From Hyalella azteca (lineage: Eukaryota; Arthropoda; Malacostraca; Amphipoda; Hyalellidae): a DNA stretch of 64,000 nucleotides. Below are positions 36,501 through 48,084 of this stretch, piece by piece (within the stretch, counting starts at the first letter, position 1; every line of letters starts with the position of its first letter). Made by a program: the position numbers and the translations under genes. Location: the NCBI RefSeq assembly GCF_000764305.2, contig NW_025946557.1, forward strand, positions 124,001 to 188,000, written 5' to 3'. Under the pieces are notes generated by a model. The model was not told the origin of the DNA, did no database searches, and was given only the letters and a program-made list of their open reading frames with translations.

Positions 36501-39191
36501 GTTTCCCAGAAATTTGCTTTGTTATGCTGTCGCATATCAACTTTCAAAAGCAATTTTTAAATTTTTTCTCTTAAAATATATCCCTCCTTGCATGGAAGCA
36601 TTTTGCGCTCTGATGGCTACATTATTAAACTATAAAACAGTCACAAATACCTAGGCCGAGTCGCTTCGGGTATCGAAACTAAGCTATTTTACCCATTTCC
36701 ATGACAGAAAACAAATGGCTTACCTTGAGTAAATTATCAAGCCTATTTCTCCCCAACGTTAGTTGTATACACAGTTTAATTATTATTAATTAATCATAAG
36801 AAGTAGAATTATTTATATTGATTAGACCATAAATTTTCCTTAAGCTGCCAATATCAAAAGTTTGGTAACGCCAAATCCCGACACTGAATTATAATGTTAA
36901 CAACACTGAATACGAATGAATGAAATTGAATTATACACTGAATGAATTATAATGTTAACATACCGACACTGAATACGTAATCATTTGATTGCGTTGCAAT
37001 TAATTTTAATTAACGAAAATATTCTTAAAATCTTCTCTTCACTAATTCGTCAGTAAGAATTTTGCAATATTTGATCACGTCAGATAATACATAGACCATA
37101 AATTAACGCGTATTTTTGCACTGTCATAGAACGCAAATTTTTCTCTAATGTTTTTACCCATTATTGTCCATTTGTTCTATCACTGTAGACCCCAAAACCT
37201 TCATTATCTTTACAATGCTGCCAACCTAAATAGAATTCCATTTCCTTCAATAATATAAAGAAACTCTTCTATAAATTTCTTAAGTTTTGACCTTTTAGCC
37301 CTGTTAATTGCGTATGCCAATAGGAAGTAGCATTGTAATTTCCCTACAAGTTATTAATAGCAGAAGAACATGATGTAATGCTATCATATGAATGACACTA
37401 GTGACTGTACACTCATTTATATTCGTAATCTACCATCGTAACGGAATGCACCGTACGGCATTGCTTATTTTTTATAAAATCTTCTCCCTTTTTATTCCTT
37501 TAAGTTTGATTAGCTTCTGAATTACTCATGAATCTTTTATGTGCATGTCTATTTAAAATTGTATGATCCCAAAACTATATTACCGCATCGTACACTGTAG
37601 TTCATTAGCACAAAACTAAATCCTATAAGTGTACTAAGTGTACACCTAAATAATATTTAGTGCATCTAGGTATAGGAGTCAGTGAATTTAATGGAAGCTT
37701 TGAATCTTCCTAAGTTTGCTGATGTCACCAAAAAAAATAATAGATTCCTAGAGAAAGCATCGCTAAAACTAGCATCAAAATTCAAACAAATAACAACGAG
37801 TAGCAATACCAGCTTGGTGGGGGTCTTAGTACTGTTGTTTGTTTAGGTCTGCCTAAATACGATGAGTATATGTATGTGAGGGTGATGTGAACCCTATATG
37901 CCGTGTGTGCTTTCAAAACTCCCTTAAATACAAGTAGCAACAAAAGTACACATAGCAGCGCAAGTGCACGTAGCGGCCCAAATACACATAGCAACACAAG
38001 TACACGTAGCGGCTCGTTTCTAGTCTACAATTGTTGGGTTTTACTTCGGAAACCGTCAGTGATTGGCTGACGGAACTACAAACTATTAACTTTTTATTTT
38101 TTAGAATCATAACTTCTTTAGCCAATTATTCATTTAAACGGCAGAATTTAGAAACTTCACTTGAACACGAGCGAAAAATTGAAATAAGCAAATTCATCGT
38201 AGACGAAAGGGAAAAATGTTCTCTACGGTTGAAAATTGAATAAGTTTCATATTCAACAACAATACTTCTTTTCATTCAGGTTCTCGCAGACCTTCAATGA
38301 GTTCGTTGCGGTCTGGCAGCTTTGCCATCGTAGACCCTCGTGGGGTGCTGGACAGAGGAGACCATTACCTGGTCTACATCAGAACTCCTGCCAGGTCCCA
38401 TACATCAGACCTGACCAGCAGCTCGGGAGACACACCTAAGGTCACCACCCCTCACGGTGGCAACAGAAGCACTGAGCAGTTGTTTGCTGTGTACCACACT
38501 CTGGCGGAGGTACGATTCTATTCATTATTGCCACAGTATTAAACTACGGTATATTATTATGCGTATTTTAAACTGACTTTAGATATATAAATATTGCAAA
38601 TTGTTAAATAAATAGTATTTATGTAAATTAACCGGACTCATCTCATGAAAAACTTTACATAGGTTTGGTTATGAATGAGTCAAAGGTGTGCACGCTATAA
38701 GTTCATCGGAGCTGAGTTCTGATCGAAAATTTTGTAAAAAATGTGAACAACCTGGAGGTTTAGCAATCACAACATTCTTACAAACTCTACGGCGTTTTAT
38801 ACGTAGATTTCATTTACTTTTTAGATGCCATTTATAGACGTGATTTTAATAATCGTATATTGTCCAACAAAACATAATTTATAACCTGACACTAACCTCC
38901 TTATACCTGAAACAGCGTTCGCCTGGGGGTGACAACAGTCGCGGCAGTGGGAGTTCGCCTGGGTGTAGCGGGGCAGGCGGGAGTTCTAAGACTAGCGTCT
39001 TCCGCCTGCCGAGTTCAGGAGCCTCAGACGCTCACAGGAGCATGTCGAGTGAGGACGTGTTCCTGGAGGAGCAGGAGGAGGAAGAGGAGGTAGAGACGGT
39101 GGCTGTCAAGCCTCAGGACTGTCAGGTGCTTATTGAAGAGGATGAGGAGAGTGAAGGAGAGACGTCGGTCGCCGCCAAGCTTGTTAAATAA
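27408..39191 (+). CDS. EB/EGF-like single-pass membrane protein, gene span
   Basis: Exons 27962-28096, 30580-30744, 31338-31505, 35834-36112, 38280-38509 and 38916-39191 join in consistent phase into at least 417 residues; a candidate first coding exon ends at 27548. Order of parts: two cysteine-rich modules with the spacing of EB/EGF-like domains, a hydrophobic helix (FLGMGLALSMFSAVLCLVL) followed by a basic stop-transfer stretch (KIFARARYGRTRR), a Ser/Arg-rich tail with three copies of a motif like PSMSSLRSG, and a Glu-rich C-terminus. The likely topology is extracellular N-terminus and cytoplasmic C-terminus. I do not recognise the family by name; receptor or adhesion roles are possible but unsupported. 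Several exon edges are copied in minisatellites. Confidence 0.85.
27962..28096 (+). CDS. EB-like protein exon: first Cys-rich module
   Basis: 135 nt, acceptor tttcag, donor gttggt, entered and left in phase 1. Encodes NMPGLYERCTDACSAASNTE, CVNGTCVCRHHHPVK and LQHSKACSR. Six cysteines with the NxxCVNGTCVC core typical of EB and EGF-like modules. Confidence 0.88.
28508..29103 (+). mobile_element. Internally deleted mariner/Tc1-like transposon, second copy
   Basis: Same family as 8476-9406. Ends are cggtgattcac and gtgaatcaccctgt. It retains a decayed HTH part near 28650-28800 and the C-terminal tail [20 protein letters not shown] at about 28870-28930. It lies in an intron of the EB-like gene. 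Confidence 0.75.
29104..30243. other. Intron sequence, nothing recognised
   Basis: AT-rich intron of the EB-like gene. No repeat or coding signal was seen. Confidence 0.5.
30244..30504 (+). mobile_element. Two MITE copies in tandem, first one truncated
   Basis: The first copy (30244-30365) stops at ttcact and is followed directly by atactttcaaaaaaag of a complete second copy ending at 30504. This is consistent with unequal exchange or insertion of one copy into another. Confidence 0.8.
30580..30744 (+). CDS. EB-like protein exon: second Cys-rich module
   Basis: 165 nt, acceptor cttgcag, donor gtgagt. Encodes LLYGDRCDEDIQCRHYDNNT, ECNFDLDSYRQCICKPGYEM and RHITGLHPPNICFA. The core ECxF...QCICKPGYE is a typical EB/EGF-like module. 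Confidence 0.92.
30860..31045 (-). mobile_element. LINE 3' tail remnant
   Basis: Minus-strand translation includes QHFFSLRVTDIWNSLPDYIV, the typical last motif of the reverse-transcriptase ORF in many arthropod LINEs (F-x-x-R-V-x-x-x-W-N-x-L-P). A second, related remnant is at 63560-63720. Both are short and dead. Confidence 0.7.
31116..31337 (+). repeat. Acceptor-derived 74-bp ladder before the TM exon
   Basis: Three exact-length 74-bp units (31116, 31190, 31264), each comprising the first roughly 51 exon bases (GCATCGAGATGCTGAAGG onward), then ctcactaacctcttcc and a new acceptor gcag. The true exon at 31338 is the fourth unit. Confidence 0.97.
31338..31505 (+). CDS. EB-like protein exon: transmembrane helix
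   Basis: 168 nt, acceptor gcgcag, donor gtgaga. Encodes IEMLKADMPSFLGMGLALSM, FSAVLCLVLKIFARARYGRT and RRFANANIAPPLTVS. The hydrophobic segment followed by Lys/Arg marks a single-pass membrane anchor. The exon start is preceded by three 74-bp copies of itself. Confidence 0.92.
31506..32559 (+). other. Intron sequence, nothing recognised
   Basis: AT-rich intron of the EB-like gene without visible structure. Confidence 0.5.
32560..33575. repeat. 42-bp minisatellite (gttcacgtgtccaacacggt)
   Basis: About 24 units with consensus parts gttttagtcacatgtttggg and tggttcacgtgtccaacacg; edges are more diverged. 42 is a multiple of three, so long open frames on both strands are by-products. Confidence 0.96.
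33576..35564 (+). other. Intron sequence with one GC-rich block
   Basis: 33590-33790 is GC-rich with internally repeated gaagagtgcgaggtataacc-like words and no splice-flanked exon of suitable phase. The rest is AT-rich, with a diverged duplication at 34050-34260 (about 160 bp apart). Confidence 0.4.
35565..35812. repeat. 15-bp minisatellite (caccacgtcacccct)
   Basis: About sixteen units ending 21 bases before an exon acceptor. The C/T-rich strand could act as an extended polypyrimidine tract. No exon bases are included. Confidence 0.97.
35834..36112 (+). CDS. EB-like protein exon: Ser/Arg-rich cytoplasmic tail
   Basis: 279 nt, acceptor cctatag, donor gtgaat. Encodes TYAAFALANSQGSLSPRSER, a basic stretch LNRRSSSRRTSYASYKTG, and two related blocks, PSMTSLRSADLVRTGSYTRA and TSMSSLRSGDLLHSASYIRP. 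The repeated block (S-M-x-S-L-R-S) recurs in the next exon and looks like a phosphorylation or docking motif; that is inference. Confidence 0.9.
36089..36500 (+). repeat. Donor-derived tandem repeat after exon 35834-36112
   Basis: Units of about 125-140 bp. The second copy (from about 36210) repeats the exon end (attgcattccgccagctaca) and donor (gtgaata) almost exactly. Third and fourth copies (about 36360 and 36480) are decayed but keep agtagacc and a gt-rich junction. Confidence 0.9.
36501..38279 (+). other. Intron sequence
   Basis: AT-rich. There is a short repeat with cacatagcarcncaagtacacgta-like units at 37925-38010, and nothing else recognised. Confidence 0.5.
38280..38509 (+). CDS. 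EB-like protein exon: third S-M-S-S-L-R-S motif
   Basis: 230 nt, acceptor attcag, donor gtacga. Encodes SRRPSMSSLRSGSFAIVDPR, GVLDRGDHYLVYIRTPARSH, a Ser/Thr-rich stretch and STEQLFAVYHTLAE. Leaves in phase 0. Confidence 0.9.
38916..39191 (+). CDS. EB-like protein terminal exon: acidic C-terminus
   Basis: 276 nt from acceptor aacag to TAA. Encodes a Gly/Ser-rich stretch, SMSSEDVFLEEQEEEEEVET, VAVKPQDCQVLIEEDEE and the end SVAAKLVK. A 33-bp minisatellite starts about 30 bases after the stop. Confidence 0.88.
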   Translation, partial: RSPGGDNSRGSGSSPGCSGAGGSSKTSVFRLPSSGASDAHRSMSSEDVFLEEQEEEEEVETVAVKPQDCQVLIEEDEESEGETSVAAKLVK

Positions 39192-39214
39192 AAGAGGTTT
39201 GAAATTGAGACGTG

Positions 39215-39385
39215 TAATCCCTGACGAGTGTGACAAGGCATGTAAGACTAAAACAAGGGCATTTGGCAAGACATGTAAGACTGAAACAGGGGCATGTGAC
39301 AAGGCATGTAAGACTGAAACAAGGGCATGTGACAAGGCATGTAAGACTGAAACAAGGGCATGTGACAAGGCATGTAAGACAAAAA
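39215..39385 (+). repeat. 33-bp minisatellite in the 3' UTR of the EB-like gene
   Basis: About five units containing gacaaggcatgtaagactga and aacaagggcatgt. It should be transcribed. It does not copy coding sequence. Confidence 0.93.
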
Positions 39386-40245
39386 GCTTCTTAGATCAAA
39401 AGAGTCTCGGATTATTGACGCAAAAAGCTTAACAATGTTCATGATGATTGACATTAGAGATAACATGCGCGAAGAAATGTTCCTTAAGTGGTAAAGTGTC
39501 GAGGCCTTTTGTTATACTTTATTTTAAATTAAGAAGAAGAAGTATATTCATAATATACCACATAAAAGTCAATACCAAAAAAGTGGTAAAACTAGAAATG
39601 ATTGAAAAGTTGTTAAAAATGGCAAACTTTAGCCGTGTTGTTTCTGAGGACATTTTCGTGCAAACGGCAATTCTGGATGATGAAATGTGCCGTATTAGTG
39701 ATATGGAAATCCCTAAAATTGCTTTCAATATCCAGAAAGAATAGTTAAGTGCATTGGGATGGCATTAGATATACCTAAGGGAGATCATAGTGATCACAAT
39801 CAAGTATTAGATCTAATAGTATTAATTATATGGTTGTGGACAGAAAACTGTGAGAAAGAAAAATGAATTAAAAATTTTGCGAAATTATAAAATTCGCTAG
39901 AATTTAATGCACAGTTATTTCTAAAAATATATACAGGCATTCCATGTGCGGGAGAGGATGCCTTAAGTGTTAAGAAATTCGATAAAATATATATCTAAGG
40001 TTTTAAAAGTGACTTATGTTCTATAGAACGGACAAACTTAGGATTTTCAGCGTCTGCATCAGTATGTTAATAGGGCCAATTAGGCCCATACATTTATAAT
40101 ATAATCTCTGCGACTGAACTGTTCAATTTCTAACAGAATCATTTATTTTATTCTGATAATATTTATTTATTAATATTAATTAATAATATTAATTAATAAT
40201 TAATTATATTATTTAATATAATAATATTTATTTAATATAATAATA

Positions 40246-40560
40246 TTAATTTATTTATTATATTCTGAAGAATATTTTAATTTAGTTTATGAGGTCTTGA
40301 ATTGAAAATTTTCTAGAAAGTGATTGCCGTATTATAGAATCTTTTTTTTTATTGCATTGTTGAAATATTGTATTAGTACCGTGTTACGTGATCTGTTTCA
40401 TTAATATTAATTTATTTATTATATTCTGAAGAATATTTTAATTTAGTTTACGAGGTCTAGAATTGAACATTTTCTAGAAAGTGATTGCCGTATTATAGGA
40501 TCTTTTCTTTATTGCATTGTTAAAATATTGTATTAGTACCGTGATACGTGATCTGTTTCA
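40246..40560. repeat. Two-copy ~160-bp tandem duplication
   Basis: Both copies contain ttattatattctgaagaata, tctagaaagtgattgccgta and agtaccgtg(t/a)tacgtgatc. Confidence 0.9.
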
Positions 40561-40959
40561 TTTTCTCATTAAAATATTACGGAATTTATACTTTTATTGT
40601 TATGTAATGGAATATATTTTTTATTGACATGTTACTTAATCTATTAAATTCAAATGCAATGTTCTGGCGTCTATACTTTTACTGCAGTGTTATGAGATTT
40701 AAACTTTAATTGACATTTTATGGAATCTATTCTTTCATTGCAATCTTATGGTATCTATACTTTTATTGATATCTTGTTTTGAATCGGTAGCGTTATTGAT
40801 AATCATTCAAGTTCATTTGATTTAAAATATCAGTATTTGTATATTTATTGAATATGGAAGAATAAGTTTGAAAAAATTGAGAAAATGAAATGCTGAAAGC
40901 ACTAACTCGGATAGCAGTTTTCTAAAAAAAATCTTCCCGGCTAGGATTACTCGTGGTTT

Positions 40960-41073
40960 GAATGTTAACGGCATTCTCTATGAAAATTATTTTAAATTGT
41001 TAATTCAACAAAATTGGTCTGAATGTTAACGGCATTCTGTTTGAAAATTACTTTAAATTGTTAATTCAACAAC
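40960..41073. repeat. Two-copy ~58-bp tandem duplication
   Basis: Copies share gaatgttaacggcattct and taaattgttaattcaacaa. Confidence 0.9.
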
Positions 41074-43143
41074 AACAACTTTTTTCGAGGATCCGTTTTT
41101 GTGTCGGCTACTCGCAAAAGTTATACCAATTTTCGAAATGTTCTTCTCATAGTAATTTTTCTATTTGTAGCATAAATATTAATAATGATCATCTTCAGAT
41201 TGATAATTCTCTATTTCCCACCTTCTGTAACTTGCACATCAATTTCCCGTACCCATCTTGCTGGTTCTTCATTGCACTCTTTATTGATTCTCGTCCGAAT
41301 ATCTAGTCTACCTTAAATCGTGTTTGCACATTATAAATAAAAAGTTAATAAACAAACTGTCTGAGTTAGCACACAATAATTCTTTCACGGCATGTTTGAG
41401 TGGGATATTTTTAGAAATTTCAGTTGACTAGAAATTAATTGAAATATATTTCGATAGTTTCGATTGGTCGTCGTTACATGATTTTAATTTTAATTTAATT
41501 AAACTAATTATTAAATTATGATTTAATTAAGTCGGATGATTTTATTTTTCGCTGCGGGATGGCAGGTTAAAAGGTTCGAATTCTGCTCATGGTAAACGTG
41601 ATCGCAACTATGGTGAGTGACATAATTTATTAAAATTTCGAATGGTGAAGACAAAATTTTGTCAATTGAATTTAATTGTATCCCATTCTCATGAATATCA
41701 CTTGGAAAAAAAACAAAAATCTGTGGGAAAATATATATTTATTCAATGACGAAATAAAAGTAGCAAAAAGAATAAATAAAGTAATAGAAAGAAAAGAATT
41801 TCAATAACTTATGAGCGTTAAATTGACATTTTGTGTTCTAATTTACAGGGAAATAATATCAGGTGCCCCATGTCCCTCACGACATTGCTAAAAAAATAAA
41901 ATTATGAAATAAATATATATATCTATATACATATTTAAATATCAAAAATATTTCCTTGATACATATTTTTAACTTTATAAATTTCCTTATTTTAGGGCAG
42001 CGTGTGTGTTTACCTAAGTTTCTCTTGAGAATTTTAAATTTTTACCTCATCCACTATTACATCTTTAATTTCGAACTCATTAACTATAGGACGGAGGGTA
42101 ATCCAGGAATAATATTATCTGTCCATGTTTCTATTAAACACCCACATATTATTTCTTATTTCGCATACTTAAATGTAAAGTGGTTATGAAAATCCTGAGT
42201 TGTTAGTATGTTGAAGTACCTAGCTTAGCGCGTTGTTGGTGACGTTGTATAGAGTTGATTAGCCTATTTAGTATATGATAATTATTATTATTATTATTAT
42301 TATGCATGTTGTGATACTAATGATTAGTGACCTCCTTCAGACTACCCTATTTAAACATTTATTCTCCATAATTCATTACGTCTATACGCGATTTCTAACA
42401 AGCGTCTCCAATAAACTTCATTCCATCTTATACCGTCGTTCGTACGTACTAGAATCGTCGTAAACTTTTACAATTATATATCCCACTTTGAAGAGTAATT
42501 TAAATAGTAGTACTGTAAATTATTAGAGAATATACGATTATTAATGCACATAATAATGCCAGCTGTTTCCACAGGATGGCTTGATTTAAAAATTAGACTC
42601 AAGGAAAAATGGCGTTCTTTGGTACGAAATTTCCGTCCCGGGCAAAACTTCAAATTTCATTATTTGTTTTCTGGAATATAAATGGTGGAAGAAAACTACA
42701 TCGTTAGATGGAAAATTTGTTGTGAACAATTGAAAAATTCGCTAAAAATATACATACACCTATACGAAATATATATTTCCGAGTAACGTCATCTATATCA
42801 GACTGGTATTACAGGGAGATTTGAACTTTTAAATCGAATTGATAACTGATAACTGTTGATAATTGATAACTGTTGTTGAATTGATAACTGATAACTGTTT
42901 AAATCTAATTGATAAGAAACTTCCGCTCACTCTTCGATTCATTCAAAGCTTTAATAGTGATAAATTATGAAGCAAATATAAGAAAATAAGAAGTGCTGTT
43001 CTCAAATTTCCTAGCTCAATGCCAAAGCCTGCAATAAAATTTAAGATTACATACGCGGATTGTCTTGATCGAAGCTCTAACGCGTGCCAATTCCAATCAA
43101 CGTTGTTTTAATTAGGCTCTTACGTTCTTTATTCCCTCGATCT

Positions 43144-43289
43144 GGGCCCATACTTTCAAAAAAAGTTAAGAGATCATAAGTTTATCAGCCAGTCATTGAC
43201 GGCCTTTCAAGCAAAATCCACCAATCATAGGCAAGAAAAAAGAGCGTAAGTACTTACGTTCACTTAGCGAGTTTTCAAAGTATGGCTCC
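43144..43289 (+). mobile_element. MITE copy
   Basis: Same family as 6275-6420, beginning gggcccatactttcaaaaaa. The right end (caaagtatggctcc) has point changes. Confidence 0.8.
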
Positions 43290-45354
43290 AGGTCACTACT
43301 CATGTTGACTTGATGATTAAATCGTATTAGTATCACTAATAGTAGCAAACCATACCCTGCAATGTTCGAGCTGAGACTACTTCCCTCTACCCGTCTGTTC
43401 AATTCCCCTCAGAGGGCTTTCCCTCTGGCTCCACCTGGCTATTTCAACTCCACTTTCCCTCTGGCGTTGAATAAAATGTTGAAATAAACGTAGAAATAAA
43501 CATTTAAATAAACGTTGTTTGGTTAAATAGCGTCAATTCAACGTTTTTCTAACCTCACTTGTCTTCTTGGAATGTTTGTTCGTTCCTCTGTCTCGATCTG
43601 TCCATTTCCATCCTGAGACGCTCATTTATTTATAACATTTACGATGATTTCCTTTAATCTTTAAGATGAAAAATATTATCAAGCATCGCATTCTCGTGGT
43701 TGCTGTGAGTGTTACTGTGCTGCTGCAGTTGTATTGCAGCAGCACAATTTATTTTTGTTTTTTAATTATTGTATTTTATAGACTATATATATATATATAT
43801 AGTTTATTTTATAGTATTGTTTATTAAGTTTTTAGTGTGTGATAGCAGCAGGAATGACTGTAAACTTCTTTTCCAACCTGAAACAGTAATTAAACGAGTA
43901 AACAAACCAATTATATCTTATATTGAATGGGACGTGGAATAATCCATAAATAATTTTTAATTGCTGAGTATTTGTTAATTTATATTTTAGGGGAAATATT
44001 CAATTAAATGTAAAAAGATTAAAATCCGCTGCGTGTTTTCGACATAAAATTCATCGACTTCTAGAAATATTGTATAGCATTTTGCATCAATAACCATAAA
44101 TCAAGATAGCTAAATTTATCCAGTTAATCAATCAGGGGGGTTGGTTAAAAAAAAGTTGCCAGCTCTGAAATTAAACTTTTCATCCATAATGAAAATTACC
44201 TTCAAATAACAGCTAATTACATTTCAGTCACCTGTTTGAAACTATTATTCCTTTGTGCATATATGAATAACTGAAAAACAATCTAATATTCTTATTATCA
44301 TTCCAGGTTTGCATTTAAAAATTGGAAACTTCAAACTCGTATCACATTTCTGCCGCAGAATTGTAAATTACACGCTTCATAAAATTTACAGCTCAACGCC
44401 ATGGTGTCTGATCCTTGTTCAAAATCAGAGCCTATTTGCCTGTGAACTACCATTCATCAATTAGTTAAATATGCCTGTGATATTTTCCAGTGAGAATAGG
44501 CAATGATATGTCGATAATTGCGTCTGAAATTCTCAGCCAAATTACTTGTCTTAAAAACTGTGCGCCCAGAAAAATCAGTGTGACTTTCTCCATCTATCGA
44601 TTCATTTCCTGAACTGATGTGAGTCATCTAGACTCGATTTAACCCAGAAAAAGAGGCGTGTTGGTGCTCAGTGCAGAAAGTACGTAACAATTTGGAAAAT
44701 ATAACACATTAATTTTGTTTTCTGAACGTCGCCAAACTTTTGCATTTACATCGTGTCAAACTCCAGCAATTGTTGTCTCATTACTGTTATTTATTATAGA
44801 TATCATTTGTTAATAACCTGTAAATATAATGTTAAGCCAAAACAATTTAGACTGAGCTTGATTTTTTTGCTGCCTTTGTTCGTCGGAGATAACGAGTGCA
44901 ATTCAAACCTAAACAGTATTTGCTGTACAAAGTATTTATATTTTTTAACTCATTTTAAACCTGATAGTTTTTGGGCAAACTTTGGTCTCTAAGTTTATAT
45001 CAATTTTAGCTTTTATGTTAACTTCAGCCATGATTGCCCCTAGAAATTTATATATTTTTTGTTAAAATTCAGCCTGAATATTACGATAAATTATGTGAAC
45101 CAAGCTGCAGAGTTGTAATTTAAATTGTTTATGACTTCAAATGGTTGCATTTAATTTAACCTATGGGGGATGAAGACAAACAAGATGCACGTCATGCAAA
45201 TAGACAAGGCAATAGCGAAATTTCTAAAATGATTCAAAATCATCGATAACTTGCTTGAAAAATGTAAACTTGTCTCGAATTCTCTGATATGGTATAGATT
45301 TTCTTGAATTTTTCATTTCAAATCCACTTGTCCAACAACAATTTTATTTTATAG

Positions 45355-45640
45355 TTCAATACGAATCCTAGAAAGCGAGTTTACGTCCATGACTTTCGAC
45401 CCTCGTAAAATTTATTTACAAAATGGCGAAAAAATTATTGCCATATTATAATATTGATTATTGCCATATATTAGTTTACGTCCATGACTAACGACCCTCG
45501 TAAAATTTATTTACAAAATGTAGAAGAAATTATTGCCATATTATTATATTGATTATTGCCATATATTATTTTACGTCCATGACTAACGACCCTCGTAAAA
45601 TTTATTTACAAAATGTAGAAGAAATTATTGCCATATTGTC
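45355..45640. repeat. Three-copy ~95-bp tandem repeat
   Basis: Copies contain ttacgtccatgact, cgaccctcgtaaaatttatt and gaaattattgccatatta. Confidence 0.9.
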
Positions 45641-45774
45641 TTGCAAGTAGTCTGCCAATGTCTTTTATTATCTATATATATAAACGATGTAATATATGAC
45701 ATAATTAAGAAAATTGGCATTAGGATTTGCGTATACGGAGGCTCCATTCCATCATCGAATGACTAGCCCCATAA

Positions 45775-46385
45775 TTGTGTTGGAATGAATATTGTGTTCG
45801 AATGAATATAATGTTTGAATGAATTCAAATGAATATAGTGTTTGAATGAATATTGTGTTTGTATGAATATTGTGTTTCAATAAAAATTGTGTTGAAATAA
45901 TTATTGTTTTGAAATGAATATTGTGTTCAAATGAATATTGTGTTGAAATGAATATTGTGTTGGAATGAATATTGTGTTGGAATGAATATTGTGTTTGAAT
46001 GAATATTGCGTTGGAATGAATATTGTGTTTGAATGAATATTGTGTTTGAATGAATATTGTGTTGAAATGAATATTGCGTTTAAATGAATATTGTGTTTGA
46101 ATGAACATTGTGTTTGAATGAATATTGCGTTGGAATGAATATTGTGTTCAAATGAATATTGTGTTCGAATGAATATTGTGTTTGAATGAATATTGTGTTA
46201 ATGAATATTGTGTTTAAATGAATATTGTGTTTAAATGAATATTGTGTTCGAATGAATATTGTGTTTAAATGAATATTGTGTTTAAATGAATATTGCGTTT
46301 AAATGAATATTGTGTTCAAATGAATATTGTATTGAAATAATTATTGTGTTGAAATGAATATTGTGTTTAAATTAATATTCTTTTA
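45775..46385. repeat. 18-bp minisatellite (gaatgaatattgtgtttg)
   Basis: More than thirty units with frequent single changes at the gtttg/gttgg/gttcaa position. Confidence 0.96.
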
Positions 46386-46499
46386 AATACTGTACAGGAG
46401 TTCGGTCTGTCATGTGGCATGGTTATTAGGATCAGCATGCATGGTTATTAGATTAAATTAAATTAAATATTAAATTAAATAATTAAATTATGTTTATGA

Positions 46500-46985
46500 G
46501 GATTATTAGGATCATAAAGGCCACTAGGGTCATTACGGTCTCTGGATCATTGAGATCATTAGGTTAATAAAGGTCATTGGGGCATTTAGGATCATTGGTA
46601 TCTGTAGGGTCATTAAGGTCATTAAGAGCATAAAGGTCACTAGGGTCATTAAGGTCATTGAGGTCGTTAAGGTCATAAAGGTCACTAGGGTCATTAAGGC
46701 TAATTGGATCATGGGGATCATTATGATCATTAATTTCATCAGGGTAATTAAGATCATTGGGATTATTAAGGTCATTCAGGTCATTGGTATCATTGAGGTT
46801 AAATAAAATCATTAGATTCATAAAGATCATTGTGGTCATTAGGATCATTAGAATAAATAGTCTTATAAAGGTCATAGGTCATTAGATTTATTAGTCATTG
46901 AGGTCATTGGTATCACTAAGGTCATTTGGATCATAGAGGTAATTGAGGTCATAAAGGTCATTTGTCACTAGGGTCATTAGATTCA
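46500..46985. repeat. Degenerate 9-18-bp minisatellite (aggtcatt)
   Basis: Many units of the type attaaggtcattaggatc. The Asn/Asp/Leu-rich open frames on the minus strand are by-products. Confidence 0.92.
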
Positions 46986-47560
46986 TCATAACATTTCAGA
47001 CAATAAAGAGTATTTCAGCACATATGTCCCTAATAACTAAACAAAAAGCGTAAAATTGGTTCCCAAGTAAACAAGTTTGAGACGAGAACATTAAACATTC
47101 TTAATCTTCTACTTTGTTTCATTTCCAAACGTCTCGAAATATTAACTTCTTTTCCTTACCTGCTCATATTTTAATCTCTATTAATTATTCTTTATTATTC
47201 ATTAAAAATGATGAAAATTTCAATATAAATGATGCAGAATTCATTATAAATAATGTATAATTCTCGAAAAAAAAATCCCCACGAATCAATGACAGCTGGC
47301 AACGATCTTATTCATCAATTGAGACTCAATATATATGAGTAAATGCTGGAGTATTACTAACGTAATACTATACATGTATTATATTATTAGTACTATTATT
47401 ATACTATATTATTTGTGTCATTATATTAATATTTATTAACATTAATATCCCACATCAAATTCAGAGTACGGACGTATTACAACAATGTAAAGTAACTGAG
47501 GTAATAACTCTAAAGTAAGCCTTGGGTATAGGCTTTTTTATTTTTATTGTCATTAACATG

Positions 47561-47806
47561 GGCAGGGTGGCCCAGTGGTTTAAGTTCAGAGTACCAAGAT
47601 AGGCGCAGAGAGGCGCGGGTTCGATCCCAGCTCTGTGCGCCAGTTTCTGGTCAGAATCGGCAAGGAGGCCGGGCGGTTAAGCACAGCAGAATTGTAGCAG
47701 TGAGTTGCGAGTTCGAGACCGCAAAATGCTGTGAAAGTTCTGCGATGTTAAGAAGCGGCGACAGGCCTACGGCCTAATAACGCTGAAACCGCTATTATTA
47801 TTATTT
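47561..47806 (+). mobile_element. Dimeric tRNA-derived SINE
   Basis: The first tRNA-like unit starts near 47565 with an A-box-like tggcccagtgg (47568-47578) and a B box ggttcgatccc (47618-47628). A second unit from 47667 has ggccgggcggttaagc and a B-box-like gcgagttcgagacc (47707-47720). The element ends in cgctgaaaccgc and an (ATT)n tail. The copy at 22078-22327 matches along the whole length, so the dimer is the mobile unit. Transcription would be by RNA polymerase III; mobilisation would need a partner LINE. Confidence 0.85.
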
Positions 47807-48084
47807 AAATTTTGTTGCAATGGATAGTTGAAAACTTCTTTATACCCCGCGAGCAAAATGACGTACAAATAAATACCCATGTAATTATATTTACTCTAGA
47901 ATACGAGTCAACAGTGATAGGCAACCAATATATGGTGAAGCTATTCAGTGCTGCCTATAAGATAACAATTCATAATATTTAGATATAATTTTTTGTAGGG
48001 ATTGGCCTATGGGCTTGAACCAGCAGCGGTGAGATATGAAATAGGGCCAGAGGCTCCTGTAGTGATTAGCTGATTGGTTTAAAT

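Noticed and set aside
39448..39744. 98-codon open frame after the EB-like gene
   Set aside because: AT-rich, no domain, downstream of the stop within the probable 3' UTR.
45752..46875. Ile/Phe/Asn-rich and Asn/Asp/Leu-rich open frames
   Set aside because: Products of the 18-bp and aggtcatt minisatellites.
47561..47640. A tRNA gene
   Set aside because: It has A and B box matches but no full cloverleaf with anticodon arm was found, and the same sequence recurs at 22.1-22.3 kb in a dimeric SINE.
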